Notes: generated by a model from the sequence alone, not told the origin. A stretch of DNA of 64,000 bases from Succinivibrio dextrinosolvens (GCF_011065405.1 NZ_CP047056.1:3370747-3434746); one strand, 5' to 3'. Positions 1 to 9,978 are shown, numbered from the stretch's first letter. Numbers and translations: made by a program.

Positions 1-3000
1 TCGTTGTGCTGATGGTACACCTCCGTGGAGGAACTGTGGTTTAAATCCTGTTTTATCATTGATCCATTTCTGTAATAGATCTCCCATGGACTTGAACTGG
101 GTAAAGATAAGAGTTTTCTTTCTGTTTTCTTTCATTTCATCAAGAAGATCGAAGAGTACCTCCATCTTTCCTGCATATTTTGCATCCTGATACCGATCCT
201 CTTTAGAAAACTGAGCTGGAGCATTGCAAATCTGTTTTAAGCTTTGTATCAGATTTAGTACAACAGATGATCTAATCTTAGGATCTGCATTCTTCATAAG
301 GAACATACTGTTATCCACCTTTTCCTGATATAAGGCTACCTGCTGTGGTGTTAAGGTACAGAATTTATCTGTTGAAATCTTTTCTGGAAGATCGTCGATA
401 ACACTCTTGTCAGTTTTGAGTCTTCTCATGATGAATGGTGCTGTAACTCTTTTGAAGCTGTTAACTGCACTGATATCACGATTTTTTTCGATTGGTGTGG
501 CAAATTCTTTCTTAAAGTTATCTGTAGTTCCTAGTAGACCTGGATTTGCAAAGTCCATAATTGACCAGTATTCCATAAGTCTGTTTTCAACTGGAGTACC
601 GGATATCGCTATCATTGAGTCTGCATTAATAGCTCGTACTGCTTTGAATACCTGAGATTTGTTGTTTTTAATAGCCTGAGCTTCGTCAATAACAATAAGT
701 CTTAGTTTCAGCTGTTTAAGCTTTTTAAGCTCTGTTCTAAGCACTCCATAGGTTGTAATTATCACATGAGTATGGTTTTCCAGATTTTTCTGGGTGTAAT
801 ACAGATTGTATGTAATCTGTGGGGCAAATTTTGAAAGTTCTCGTCCCCAGTTGACCAAAAGTGAAGTTGGTACAACTATCAGTACCTGTTTATAATCAAG
901 TTCTCCGTCATAACGAAGTTTCTCAATTGCAGCTATAACCTGAAGGGTTTTTCCAAGTCCCATATCATCTGCAATAATTGAGCCCATCATGGTTCTGAGG
1001 TTACGGGTAAGCCAACTGTAACCTCTTTGCTGATATGGTCTGAGTTTTGCCTGAAGTGTAGGTGGTACCTCAATGGACTTTTCAGAGAGAATGTTTTTTA
1101 GACATGCTTGTAGCTCTTTTGTAATCTGTACATTGTTTTCTCCAAAACGTCCTGTGAGCGCGGCTGCCATCAGCCTCTGTTTGGTAGGAGTAACATTTGC
1201 AGACAGAAGTTTCTTGGCAATTCTTGAGGTGACAGAAGGATCAACGTAAACAAACGAGTTTCCAAAACGAACAACTTTTCCTTCATGTTTTCTTAATTCG
1301 TTGAATTCTGCTTCTGAAATAGAATGGTTACCTAAAGCAAGATCCCAATGGAAGTTTAGAAGATCTGCAAGGCCCATATAGCCAGATTTCTGATCCCACG
1401 CACCTTCTGTACCAATAGTCATGGCTGATTTTGGATATATAACCTTTTTCAGTGATTTTGGTACTATCAGCTTGACACCTAAAAGACGCATGGCTGGAAT
1501 TGTTGAGAGAATGATATCTGCAAGACTGTCAAGCGAAATAATTCCTTCTCCTTTCTGATCTTCTAGAAGTTCTGTCAGAATAGGGCAGACTGAACTTAGT
1601 CTTGCTACTGTTCTCAGACATTCGAATCTGATTTTCTGGTATTCTTTATCCTCAAGAATCTTGGTTAAAGGAATGAATGCCTCTTCAGGTATGCCTGATT
1701 TATCCAGACGGTTAAATCCCATGGTTATTGAAACACCATCTTTATTGGCAAAGAGTTTCTTTGGGGTTCTGCTTCTCAGTGGCAGTATTAGGTTATCATC
1801 AACCACAGGCGCTGTCTGGGAGTTGTCTTCTTCTTCAGTAGCAAAATCTACATACTGAGCGTCCTGCTCTTCAAGCCCAGATTCAAGATCATTTCCTTTA
1901 ACATCTCGAGCTTCTTCAACAATATCTTCAAGACTGTGTTGAGATAGAAAAGATCTGTCTTCAAGAATAATAACAGGTAAAACTTTAAGGTTCTGTAGAT
2001 AGATAGGTGCAATCCAGGATTCAAGTCCTAATTTTACACGTTCTCCTGACAGATCTTCTTCAATATCCACAAATTTACGCAGAAATACTGAGCTGATCTC
2101 TAAAGACTGTTCCTGATAATTGTCAGGATAAAGCTCCATAAATGCCTTTATGACATAGCTTTCTATAAAAAAGCTGAGGATAATTTCGCCTAAAACTGTT
2201 GCGCTTAGGTGCTCTGGTTTTCTGTCAATTTTTATGGTTGAATCAGAGAAAATCAGAAATGCCTTACCAACCTCTTCAACGACTTTTTTTACTTCATCAG
2301 ACATGACTGATGGGATCCATCTTACGGAGAAGAAATCCTCAATCGGTTCGTAGATCTGAGGTATAACTGCACCTTTTATTATGAGTTTTGTGGCAATGAA
2401 CCATGCATGGTATAAGGCTTCAATTTCATATGGAGCTTCATCTATTTTTTGGAGATCAATTGTTCCAGAGAACATCTCATAGTAAGGTGATGCTAGATAA
2501 TTTTCTGAGGCAGGGTCGAATGGTAATTTTTTTAAAGGTTCTCCCTTGTTTTCTACAGGATGAACTGTCCAGAAAAAGGATTTGTCAAGATGACTGCGTC
2601 CCCAGGAGTCGATGGTTAATATAGGATTGTTGTCATTGTACTGAGGCAGATCTCGATCTGTTTTATCCTTTAACTGTCTATCCGCAAGTTTTGCTGCCTT
2701 TGTAAGACATTTTTTTACGATTGCTTTTAGATCTCCTTCGACAAAACCTGCAGGAGAAGGTTTAAATAGACCTAAAACTGAATCAAGTAAATCTGGTATC
2801 TCAATGTATGAGGCTTTAACCAGATCCTCAATTGAAGTCATTTCATCCGTTCCAGGCTGCTCTAACAGTTCCTTCCAACTTGGCATTTCTGTCTGTTCAA
2901 CCTGTTCAAGATTGATGTTTTTACTCTTGAGCTCTGCAACTATATCTAAACCTTTAAGCTCAAACAGAATGAAAGGATTTGCATCTATCTCCTGACTGAA

Positions 3001-3432
3001 CTTATAGATAACTGCTGCAATATGCTTACATGGAACTGCATAGTCAGGACAGGAGCATTTAAGCTTTAAATCGTCCCATTTGTCTGGGAAAATACTGATT
3101 CCAAGTTTTTGTGCTTCAGCTTCGATTTCAGGTGCAAGTTCACGAGCAGATAGTTTTGAGAGAATTACAGGAGATTTTGCTATAGCATCAATCAGAGCTT
3201 TTTTTTCTTGTGCTTTAAATTGAGGAAGTTCGATTTTTACTGAATAGAAAGGATCGTAATTGCCTTTGACTCTGGCTTTTATCAATCCTCTGTTAATGTC
3301 AGGATTTAGAGCATAAACCTTATCAGAGTTTGCATATGCTAGACCTCGAGGAATTCTGTTTTCATTGTCAATTCCAGAAAGAGCATTAAGCCATCTTTGT
3401 CCCCACCAGGTGGTACCGTATTGTTTTATCAT
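1..3432 (-). CDS. SWIM zinc-finger SNF2-family helicase, 3' end outside window
   Basis: The frame is open from an ATG at 3432 to the left edge, giving 1144 codons without a stop. The N-terminus contains TTWWGQRWLNAL, typical of SWIM/SNF2 proteins, followed at about residues 123-137 by a SWIM zinc finger (CSCPDYAVPCKH). The long middle has no motif I recognise. The SNF2 ATPase core is C-terminal: DDMGLGKT (motif I) at residues 822-829, the DEAQ box at 916-919, ISGTPVENRL (motif III), and the start of the second helicase lobe (TLIFTQF, then HGGVPSAQR at the edge). SNF2 enzymes use ATP to translocate on double-stranded DNA and remodel protein-DNA complexes. The SWIM finger suggests DNA or protein binding. 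Bacterial members often lie in accessory or defence regions, but no partner gene is visible here. The last conserved motifs are outside the window. Confidence 0.9.
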   Translation of the reverse strand, partial: MIKQYGTTWWGQRWLNALSGIDNENRIPRGLAYANSDKVYALNPDINRGLIKARVKGNYDPFYSVKIELPQFKAQEKKALIDAIAKSPVILSKLSARELAPEIEAEAQKLGISIFPDKWDDLKLKCSCPDYAVPCKHIAAVIYKFSQEIDANPFILFELKGLDIVAELKSKNINLEQVEQTEMPSWKELLEQPGTDEMTSIEDLVKASYIEIPDLLDSVLGLFKPSPAGFVEGDLKAIVKKCLTKAAKLADRQLKDKTDRDLPQYNDNNPILTIDSWGRSHLDKSFFWTVHPVENKGEPLKKLPFDPASENYLASPYYEMFSGTIDLQKIDEAPYEIEALYHAWFIATKLIIKGAVIPQIYEPIEDFFSVRWIPSVMSDEVKKVVEEVGKAFLIFSDSTIKIDRKPEHLSATVLGEIILSFFIESYVIKAFMELYPDNYQEQSLEISSVFLRKFVDIEEDLSGERVKLGLESWIAPIYLQNLKVLPVIILEDRSFLSQHSLEDIVEEARDVKGNDLESGLEEQDAQYVDFATEEEDNSQTAPVVDDNLILPLRSRTPKKLFANKDGVSITMGFNRLDKSGIPEEAFIPLTKILEDKEYQKIRFECLRTVARLSSVCPILTELLEDQKGEGIISLDSLADIILSTIPAMRLLGVKLIVPKSLKKVIYPKSAMTIGTEGAWDQKSGYMGLADLLNFHWDLALGNHSISEAEFNELRKHEGKVVRFGNSFVYVDPSVTSRIAKKLLSANVTPTKQRLMAAALTGRFGENNVQITKELQACLKNILSEKSIEVPPTLQAKLRPYQQRGYSWLTRNLRTMMGSIIADDMGLGKTLQVIAAIEKLRYDGELDYKQVLIVVPTSLLVNWGRELSKFAPQITYNLYYTQKNLENHTHVIITTYGVLRTELKKLKQLKLRLIVIDEAQAIKNNKSQVFKAVRAINADSMIAISGTPVENRLMEYWSIMDFANPGLLGTTDNFKKEFATPIEKNRDISAVNSFKRVTAPFIMRRLKTDKSVIDDLPEKISTDKFCTLTPQQVALYQEKVDNSMFLMKNADPKIRSSVVLNLIQSLKQICNAPAQFSKEDRYQDAKYAGKMEVLFDLLDEMKENRKKTLIFTQFKSMGDLLQKWINDKTGFKPQFLHGGVPSAQR

Positions 3433-3539
3433 TTTTTTGCTGTAGCCTTAATGTTAGAATTTGAGTTTACCTATTTTAAGTAAAATCAAAATAAAAGAAA
3501 ATTAGGAAACTGATGATACAGATTCTGATCACAGTTTAA

Positions 3540-5318
3540 CTACTGAAGCTTACAGTAAATACAGTCAGGGCCAGCAAAGACCATGGCATAGGCTTTTACA
3601 TTTCTGCCTTTAAATTCCAAAGCAGATTTATAGGCTGTAAGCTCTTCTGCAGCCTTATTTACGAGTCTTTGCAGTGCACTGTCTCTATTCTTATCTCTGG
3701 CTTCTGTTTTAGTCAGATACTTAAGCTCAATTATGTAAATACATTCGTTAATCTTGCCTCTGTTTACGGTTATGACTAAATCTGCATATTTCTCACCTTC
3801 GCCCTTAACCTGTAAAGACTTCTGCATATTTACAATGAAATTACGTCCTTTCATGGTCTCAAGCTTTGCAAATAAAGCAAGATTCAGGGCAATCTCGTTC
3901 ATTTGCAGCAGCACCTGATTGGTCATTATGCTGCTTAGAAATTCTGTACAGGAATCTGCAAAGGATGAGATATCATCCTCAGTTGCTAACAGTGATTCTG
4001 TATTGATTGCTGTAGTTATGAAAGAGGAAGCTTTATTTAACCTCAGATTTATAATGCACTTGCCAAAGAGCTTTGACATGTAACGGTTAGGTATTTTCAG
4101 ACTGAGACCATCTGTTGAAGATCCTTCTTTATCAATGGAAAGGTATCCAAGGTAATAGAGAATAGAGAGAACCTGATCCTGATCGTATGCATTGGCCTTA
4201 TTAAGATTGATGTTCTCTGAAAGATGATCAACATAGAAGGTATCACCATGAAGATAGGTATCAATGATTTCATCAACAATATCTTTATGGGTTAAAGAGA
4301 AAATCTGCTCAAGCTTGTATCCGTCCTGATCGCAGGCAGGATCGAGATAATCCTCGGGATTTAGAAACACTCCTTTCTCACGGACCATATCCAAATAGTA
4401 AAGACACATGGAGGAATTGTATACAGTCTTATCTGCCTCAGCAGAAAAACAGTAGCCGTCATAGACTGGTTTCATCCTGCTGATAATTTCTTTTGGTGGT
4501 ACTCCTAACTTCTCTACATCCACAAGCTTAGGAATGAGGATCACAAGTTCATCCTCTGTAAAGCCTGCGTATTCATTAAAACAGGCTCTGTCTGTAACAT
4601 TACGGGCGATATTAAATCCTGAAGTTAGGGAATCAAGAGATACAGATGAAACTCCGGTGATAAAGGTCTTGGCGATAGTATCAGTGGTTAGGGATTTTAT
4701 TGTGGCATAAAAAGTCTTAAGGAAACCATCTTTACTGGTTATATTCAGGAATAACTCTAAATCTTTAGATAAAATCTCATTGGCAAAATTGTCATACTCA
4801 TCAATCATGACATAGAGCTTCTGGCTTTCTGAGTAATCTTTGTAGGCAATTGCAAACTCATTAAATAGTGTTGCAGCATCTGTTTTATCCAGTGCTGAAT
4901 AATCAAACACAAAATCAGGATATCTTAGAATAAAATCTTTGATCCCACGGGAAACAACCACAAAAAAACTGGTTAAGAGCTTATTGAGATTACCTGTTGA
5001 AACTGCGGAAAAATCAAAATTGATTACATGATAGCTGTTGTGTGTTGGGAGATTTAGATCATAAATCTTAGTACCAGAAAACAGCTCTTCGTATCTGTCC
5101 TGATAGGAAATGTCGTAAAAACACTTGAGCATCTGCACAAAGGTAGACTTGCCAAAACGACGGGGACGCAGAAGTACAGGGTATAGACTCATACTGTCAT
5201 CGTCCAGATATTTAATCATCAGACTTTTATCAACAAAGGCCTTGTTCTTTTGTCTGAATAAATCAAACGTAACCTGTCCATAAGGATTATTAAGTAGTGT
5301 AACTGTAGTCTCTGACAT
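3540..5318 (-). CDS. AAA-ATPase-like / PD-(D/E)XK nuclease family protein (copy 1)
   Basis: This 592-residue protein starts at MSETTV, behind AAGGA eight bases upstream. The frame continues 45 codons further upstream without a supporting ribosome site. The N-terminal half matches the AAA-ATPase-like family often found fused to DUF1703-type nucleases: FVDKS, P-loop RPRRFGKST near residues 52-60, Walker B LYVMIDEYDNFANE, and the sensor-like segment TFITGVSSVSLDSLTSGFNI. The C-terminus carries a PD-(D/E)XK-like core, YADLVITV followed by IYIIELKYL (D, then E-x-K), and ends in a short cysteine-containing tail (DCIYCKLQ) like the tandem copies at 10865-16209. The family's function is unknown; the architecture suggests an ATP-regulated nuclease. 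The gene stands alone and is divergent from the first porin gene. It belongs to the same subgroup as the 10865-16209 trio but is clearly diverged from them. Confidence 0.85.
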   Translation of the reverse strand: MSETTVTLLNNPYGQVTFDLFRQKNKAFVDKSLMIKYLDDDSMSLYPVLLRPRRFGKSTFVQMLKCFYDISYQDRYEELFSGTKIYDLNLPTHNSYHVINFDFSAVSTGNLNKLLTSFFVVVSRGIKDFILRYPDFVFDYSALDKTDAATLFNEFAIAYKDYSESQKLYVMIDEYDNFANEILSKDLELFLNITSKDGFLKTFYATIKSLTTDTIAKTFITGVSSVSLDSLTSGFNIARNVTDRACFNEYAGFTEDELVILIPKLVDVEKLGVPPKEIISRMKPVYDGYCFSAEADKTVYNSSMCLYYLDMVREKGVFLNPEDYLDPACDQDGYKLEQIFSLTHKDIVDEIIDTYLHGDTFYVDHLSENINLNKANAYDQDQVLSILYYLGYLSIDKEGSSTDGLSLKIPNRYMSKLFGKCIINLRLNKASSFITTAINTESLLATEDDISSFADSCTEFLSSIMTNQVLLQMNEIALNLALFAKLETMKGRNFIVNMQKSLQVKGEGEKYADLVITVNRGKINECIYIIELKYLTKTEARDKNRDSALQRLVNKAAEELTAYKSALEFKGRNVKAYAMVFAGPDCIYCKLQ

Positions 5319-5930
5319 AAAGCTGTTCCTTGGTTTAATCTTGTTGAAAATTATAACATGGAACCATACTGCTTTTGAGAAGATAGAAATGGCATTGATA
5401 ACATATCTCAGAAGGATAGCTGCGAATAATATTAACGCCAGAACTGGTAACAATGCAAAGTAAAGCAGTTAGATATACAAACAGTTCTAACTGCCTAGAA
5501 TTCCACATTTATCACATCTGCAAACAAACAAGAAACGATAAAAATGTATGTATAAGTTGGAAAAATTTGACATTTATGTCATTTTATTTGTTTACTTAAA
5601 TATACAAGTTCATTATTGCAAAAAAGTCTTCCTGTCGTCGTAAATATAGCGGTGTTTACAAAAAGTGAACCTTAAAATATTTATGGTAATAGCACGATTT
5701 TCTTGAAGTTTTTCGATAGATTTTTATAAAAACTCCAGTAATAAAAATAGCTAGCCGTTTAAAAAAAGTGTCGAGTTCATCACACTGTAATAAAAAAAAC
5801 ACCTAAAACGACAATTATTTTTATTTTCATGATGTTATTAAGTTGTTTTTAGAATTTGTTTGAGTAAACTTAAACCTGTAATCGGTTAAACGGTTACATA
5901 TATTTTAAAGAATTTATAAGGATTTATATT
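5319..5930. promoter_or_regulatory. Long AT-rich intergenic region upstream of porin 1
   Basis: These 612 bases hold no convincing gene. They separate the divergent ATPase gene from the first porin and should contain both promoters. A 12-mer, CGAGTTCATCAC (5772-5783), recurs in inverse orientation upstream of porin 2 (7308-7319). A dyad lies at 5877-5898. The porin ribosome site is AAGGA, eight bases before the ATG. I see no clear -35/-10 pair. Confidence 0.5.
5877..5898. promoter_or_regulatory. Imperfect palindrome, possible porin operator
   Basis: The half-sites TGTAATCG and CGGTTACA face each other across a 6-base spacer; 18 of 22 positions are self-complementary. The site sits about 33 bases before the porin 1 start codon. 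Similar halves (TGTAATCG and CGGTTGCA) with a 7-base spacer lie at 7354-7376, at nearly the same distance from porin 2. The form recalls LacI-type operators, but no regulator can be named and the spacing differs by one base. Confidence 0.35.
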
Positions 5931-7025
5931 ATGAAAAAGTCATTATTAGCTTTAGCTGTTGTTGCTGTAGCAGCATCAGCAAATGCAGCTACCGTTTATG
6001 ATAAGGACGGTACCTCATTAACTCTAGATGGCCGTGTTCAGGCTGTTTTCTACAACGGAAACCACGGTAAAGCTGGTGAGAACGATTCTTCAATCAATAA
6101 TTCTGGTCGTTTCGGAATCGGCGGTAAGACTCAGTTAGCTGACTGGGTATCAGGTATCGGTTACACCCAGTGGGATGTTTCAGATGGTGATAACCGCAAT
6201 AACTTTGATGTTCGTGACCAGTGGGTAGGTGCTGATTTTGGCGAGTTTGGTGTTTTACAGGCTGGTCGTTTCCTTGATTCATCATACTATGCAGAAAACG
6301 TAACTGATCATTATGAAGATGCTGCTGGTACTGTTCAGGGTGTCTATAATGGTGAGCGTCGTGGTGGTCAGATGATGTATACCTATGATAACTATGGTTT
6401 CCATGGTCAGTTAGGTGTTCAGACTGCTCAGGATAACGCAAGAATCAACAATGACAATAAATATGCTGTTGATTCTGGCTTTAATGGCGCTTTAGGCTAT
6501 ACTTTTGAGAATGTTGTATTTGGTCCTTTATCATTCCGTACCGGCTATAGCTACTTAAAGGGACAGAAAGATGGTGATGTAGGATATGTAACAGCACGTA
6601 ATGTTACAACTGCACAAGGTAAAGTTTTTGATAAATTTAAACATGCAAACTTTGGTGTTGCATGGGGTAATCTAGACTCTGGCTTCTACACTGCTGCCTT
6701 ATATGAGTATGCAAAGATGGATTTCCAGACAGATGAATCTTGGAAGAGAAAGGGTGTCGAGATTGCTGTTGGCTATGCATTTGACAATGGTGTATCTGCA
6801 TTAGTAGGTTATGAATTTGCAAACGATACATCAACAGCTGGCAATAAAGCTAAGATAAAGAGAATTCCTGTATTTGTTAACTATAAAGCAAATGAAAACT
6901 TCAATGTTTGGACTGAGTTTGGCTTTAATGCAGGATCTGATCATCAAGATGACTTCCCTGCAACAAGCTATAGCAAGAAGATAGATCATACTGTATTTAG
7001 CGTAGGTGCTCGTTACACCTTCTAA
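5931..7025 (+). CDS. Outer-membrane porin (porin 1)
   Basis: This 364-residue porin starts with a typical signal peptide, MKKSLLALAVVAVAASANA, with cleavage expected before ATVYDKDG. The mature part has the alternating pattern of a 16-strand general porin: GRVQAVFYNG, a GKTQLADWVSGIGYTQWD segment, an eyelet-like acidic and basic stretch (YEDAAGTVQG, NGERRGGQ), and a C-terminal strand ending HTVFSVGARYTF, the terminal aromatic that the BAM complex recognises. It would form passive diffusion channels in the outer membrane. It is the first of three tandem paralogues with the same signal peptide and C-terminus but different loops. Its own terminator follows 30 bases after the stop, so it is probably a single-gene unit. 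The ribosome site AAGGA lies eight bases before the ATG. Confidence 0.93.
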   Translation: MKKSLLALAVVAVAASANAATVYDKDGTSLTLDGRVQAVFYNGNHGKAGENDSSINNSGRFGIGGKTQLADWVSGIGYTQWDVSDGDNRNNFDVRDQWVGADFGEFGVLQAGRFLDSSYYAENVTDHYEDAAGTVQGVYNGERRGGQMMYTYDNYGFHGQLGVQTAQDNARINNDNKYAVDSGFNGALGYTFENVVFGPLSFRTGYSYLKGQKDGDVGYVTARNVTTAQGKVFDKFKHANFGVAWGNLDSGFYTAALYEYAKMDFQTDESWKRKGVEIAVGYAFDNGVSALVGYEFANDTSTAGNKAKIKRIPVFVNYKANENFNVWTEFGFNAGSDHQDDFPATSYSKKIDHTVFSVGARYTF

Positions 7026-7055
7026 TTCAATAGATTAGAATTATTAAACTAAATG

Positions 7056-7089
7056 ATCCCTGCAGAGAAATCTGTGGGGATTTTTTTTT
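7056..7089 (+). terminator. Rho-independent terminator of porin 1
   Basis: An 11-bp stem (ATCCCTGCAGA with TCTGTGGGGAT, two wobble pairs) closes a GAAA tetraloop and is followed by nine T residues. Confidence 0.88.
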
Positions 7090-7412
7090 ATGCAATCTCC
7101 CTAAAAAAATGAATATTTATAATCATATCTTAATTATATAAATTCAAAAATAATTTAAATTTATTGTACATACTCACAGAAATGATTGTATATGTTCTAA
7201 TTTCTTATTATTTGCTTAGAAAATCAGATAATTAGATTAAAAAATTGCTAGTAATATCAATTTTTAAAAAAAAACAAAGGGTTAGAAATCTGTAATATTT
7301 TATTTTTGTGATGAACTCGAAATATTTATTTAAAATATGAGCGATAATCTGCGTGTAATCGTTTTATACGGTTGCAGTCTTTGTTATCAGATAATATTTA
7401 GGGATTTATATT
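7090..7412. promoter_or_regulatory. AT-rich region upstream of porin 2
   Basis: These 323 non-coding bases carry GTGATGAACTCG (7308-7319), the inverse of a 12-mer upstream of porin 1, and the dyad-like half-sites TGTAATCG and CGGTTGCA at 7354-7376. The last bases before the ATG (GGATTTATATT) are identical to those before porin 1, so the translation start region is duplicated along with the gene. Confidence 0.45.
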
Positions 7413-8543
7413 ATGAAAAAATCATTATTAGCTTTAGCAGTTGTTGCAGTAGCAGCTTCTGCAAATGCCGCCACTGTTTATGAAAAGGATGGTACTTCAT
7501 TAGGTATCAATGGTCGTATCCAGTCAGTATTTTATAGCAATAACCACAACAAGGCAGCCGAGAATGATTCTTCAATCAATAATTCAGCTCGTTTCGGTTT
7601 ACAGGGTAAAACACAGCTTGCAGATTGGGTAGCAGGTATCGGCTATGCTCAGTGGGATGCTTCAGACGGTGATAACCGTAATAACTTCTCAGCACGTGAG
7701 CAGTATGTAGGTGCTGATTTCGGAGAGTATGGTGTTTTAACCGCTGGTAAGTTCCGTGATGCATCATATTACGTAGAAAACGTAACTGATCACTATGAAG
7801 ATGCTGCTGGTACCTTTCAGGGTAACTTCAATGGTGCTCGTCGTGCTGGACAGTTAATGTATACCTATGATAACTATGGTTTCCATGGTCAGTTAGGTAT
7901 TCAGACTGCTCAGGATAATGCTCCTGTATTTGCTAATGATAAGGGTGCTATAGCTCCATTTAATGCAAATACCTTTGATGTTGATTCAGGTTTCAGCTCT
8001 GCTTTAGGTTATAAGACTGGCGATGTTGTATTTGGACCATTAGATTTCCGTGCTGGTTACAGCTACTTAAAAGGTCAGAAAGATGGTGATGCTTTAGCTA
8101 AAGCTGGTGTTGACTTTGATAACTTCAAGCATGCAGATGCTGGTATTTCATGGGGTAATTTAAGCTCCGGTCTATATTTTGCCGCATTGTATGATTATGC
8201 AAAGATGAAGGGTATCGGTTTCACCGCTGCTAATGGCTTTGCTGATAATTCATTCAAGGTTAAGGGCTTCGAGTTATCAGGTGGCTATGCATTTGATAAT
8301 GGTGTGTCTTTCTTAATTGGTTACGAGTCAGCTAAGTATACTCTTGCACAGCAGGGTGCTGATGAGCAGACCTTTAAGGTTAAGAGAATTCCTGTATTCG
8401 TAAACTACAAGGCAAACGCAAACTTCAATGTTTGGACTGAGTTCGGCTTCAATGCTGGTTCAGATCATGCTCCAGAAGGTCAGACTATTGCCAAGAAGAT
8501 CGACCACACTGTATTCTCAGTTGGTGCACGTTACACCTTCTAA
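7413..8543 (+). CDS. Outer-membrane porin (porin 2)
   Basis: This 376-residue paralogue of porin 1 has the identical 19-residue signal peptide and the same closing strand (HTVFSVGARYTF). Conserved blocks include GKTQLADWVAGIGYAQWD, YVENVTDHYEDAAGTFQG and FHGQLGIQTAQDNA. Differences concentrate in the presumed surface loops: about residue 170-190 it has an insertion (PVFANDKGAIAPFNANTF) that porin 1 lacks, and around residue 275-310 the loop differs. That pattern is usual for porins under phage or immune selection, though here it is an inference. The ribosome site is AGGGA. A terminator with the same stem as that of porin 1 follows 33 bases after the stop. Confidence 0.93.
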   Translation: MKKSLLALAVVAVAASANAATVYEKDGTSLGINGRIQSVFYSNNHNKAAENDSSINNSARFGLQGKTQLADWVAGIGYAQWDASDGDNRNNFSAREQYVGADFGEYGVLTAGKFRDASYYVENVTDHYEDAAGTFQGNFNGARRAGQLMYTYDNYGFHGQLGIQTAQDNAPVFANDKGAIAPFNANTFDVDSGFSSALGYKTGDVVFGPLDFRAGYSYLKGQKDGDALAKAGVDFDNFKHADAGISWGNLSSGLYFAALYDYAKMKGIGFTAANGFADNSFKVKGFELSGGYAFDNGVSFLIGYESAKYTLAQQGADEQTFKVKRIPVFVNYKANANFNVWTEFGFNAGSDHAPEGQTIAKKIDHTVFSVGARYTF

Positions 8544-8576
8544 TCATCAGTTAATCTGATTTAACTAATCATTACA

Positions 8577-8606
8577 ATCCCTGCAGAGAAATCTGCGGGG
8601 ATTTTT
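8577..8606 (+). terminator. Rho-independent terminator of porin 2
   Basis: The stem ATCCCTGCAGA with TCTGCGGGGAT has a GAAA loop and a T5 tail. It is almost the same sequence as the porin 1 terminator, so the duplication unit included the terminator. Confidence 0.87.
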
Positions 8607-8794
8607 AATCTGCTTCATTCTTTTCCTATAAAACTCTTTTCTTAGCTCTTCATTAGTTGATCACTTTACAATTTTAAGAATTATGTGTGTGATCTAGCTT
8701 AAATTTTTATTGCAAATGTCTTTTATTGCGCTAAAATATTTTGTTGTTAGTTAGTATAGGCTAACATCTTATTTTTGTTTTTATGGAATTAATT

Positions 8795-9919
8795 ATGAAA
8801 AAATCATTATTAGCATTATCAGTAATCGCTGTTGCTGCTTCTGCAAACGCAGCTACTGTTTACGAGAAAGACGGTTCTTCATTAACTATTGATGGTCGTG
8901 TTCAGTCTGTTTTCTACAACGGAAACCACAGAAAGGCTGCTGAGAAGGATTCATCAATCCAGAATTCAGCTCGTTTCGGTATCGGTGGTAAGACTCAGTT
9001 AGCTGACTGGGTATCAGGTATCGGTTACACTCAGTGGGATGCTACCGATGGTTCATCACATGAGAACTTTGAAGCACGTGATCAGTACGTTGGTGCTGAC
9101 TTCGGTGAATTCGGTCTAGTTAAGGCTGGTCGTTTCCTTGATTCAACCTATTCAGTTGAAGCTGCTACCGATATCTATGAGGATGCTGCTGGTAACGTTC
9201 AGGGTAAGCACAACGGCGAGCGTCGTGGCGGTCAGTTACAGTATACTTATGACAATTACGGTTTCTTTGCTCAGGCTGGCGTTCAGACTGCTCAGGACAA
9301 TGCTAAGCTTGTTGATAATGAATACTTTAATGGTGGTTCAGACAAGTTTGCAATTGACAGCGGTTTCAACGGTGCTTTAGGTTACACCATTGATGACGTT
9401 GTTTTCGGACCTCTATCATTCAAGGCTGGTTACAGCTATGTTAAGGGCCAGACTGATAACGATCTAGTAAAGAATGATGAAGGTAAGGTTACCAACGGCA
9501 ACGATTTCAACAACTTTAAGCACGCTAACGCATCTATTGCCTGGGGTAACGTTAATTCAGGCTTCTACGTAGCTGCTTTATATGAGCACGCTGCTCTAAG
9601 AACTACCAATGACACACAGAAGATCGTTAACAACGGCTTTGAGTTAGCTGCTGGTTATGCTTTCGACAATGGTGTATCTGTAATTGCAGGTTATGAGAAC
9701 AGCTTCTACCACAAGAAGAACTTAACTTCAGGTGATAAGGAGCACAAGGCAATCGTTCGTCGTATCCCTGTATTCGTAAACTACGCAATGAACGAGAATT
9801 TCAACGTATGGACCGAGGCTGGTTTCAACGCAGGTTCAAGCGCTTCTGCTGAAGACGAGAAGGTTCTTGAGTCAGCTCGTGAGACCGTATTCTCAGTTGG
9901 TGCACGTTACACCTTCTAA
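8795..9919 (+). CDS. Outer-membrane porin (porin 3)
   Basis: This 374-residue protein starts at MKKSLLALSVIAVAASANA. An in-frame ATG four codons upstream is less likely, because GGAA lies seven to eight bases before the chosen ATG. Conserved porin blocks match the two upstream paralogues: GRVQSVFYNGNH, ADWVSGIGYTQWD, NGERRGGQLQYTYDNYG and the closing ETVFSVGARYTF. The loops differ, for instance the lysine-rich FYHKKNLTSGDKEHK near residue 310. Codon choice is more uniform and GC-ending (GGT, AAG, AAC) than in porins 1 and 2, which suggests this is the most highly expressed copy (inference). A terminator follows. Confidence 0.92.
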   Translation: MKKSLLALSVIAVAASANAATVYEKDGSSLTIDGRVQSVFYNGNHRKAAEKDSSIQNSARFGIGGKTQLADWVSGIGYTQWDATDGSSHENFEARDQYVGADFGEFGLVKAGRFLDSTYSVEAATDIYEDAAGNVQGKHNGERRGGQLQYTYDNYGFFAQAGVQTAQDNAKLVDNEYFNGGSDKFAIDSGFNGALGYTIDDVVFGPLSFKAGYSYVKGQTDNDLVKNDEGKVTNGNDFNNFKHANASIAWGNVNSGFYVAALYEHAALRTTNDTQKIVNNGFELAAGYAFDNGVSVIAGYENSFYHKKNLTSGDKEHKAIVRRIPVFVNYAMNENFNVWTEAGFNAGSSASAEDEKVLESARETVFSVGARYTF

Positions 9920-9941
9920 TAGAATCTAGGTATTCATAAAC

Positions 9942-9978
9942 AAATCCCTGGAAGAGAAGAACTTTTGGGGATTTTTAT
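9942..9978 (+). terminator. Rho-independent terminator of porin 3
   Basis: AAATCCCTGGAAG pairs with CTTTTGGGGATTT around a 7-base loop and runs into T-rich sequence. It is a diverged relative of the porin 1 and 2 terminators. Confidence 0.8.

Noticed and set aside
407-2995. Several plus-strand ORFs of 60-80 codons at the left end
   Set aside because: They lie antisense to the continuous SNF2 helicase frame, which carries clear motifs.
6094-6834. His/Gln-rich minus-strand ORFs within the porin genes
   Set aside because: They are antisense shadows of porin codon usage.
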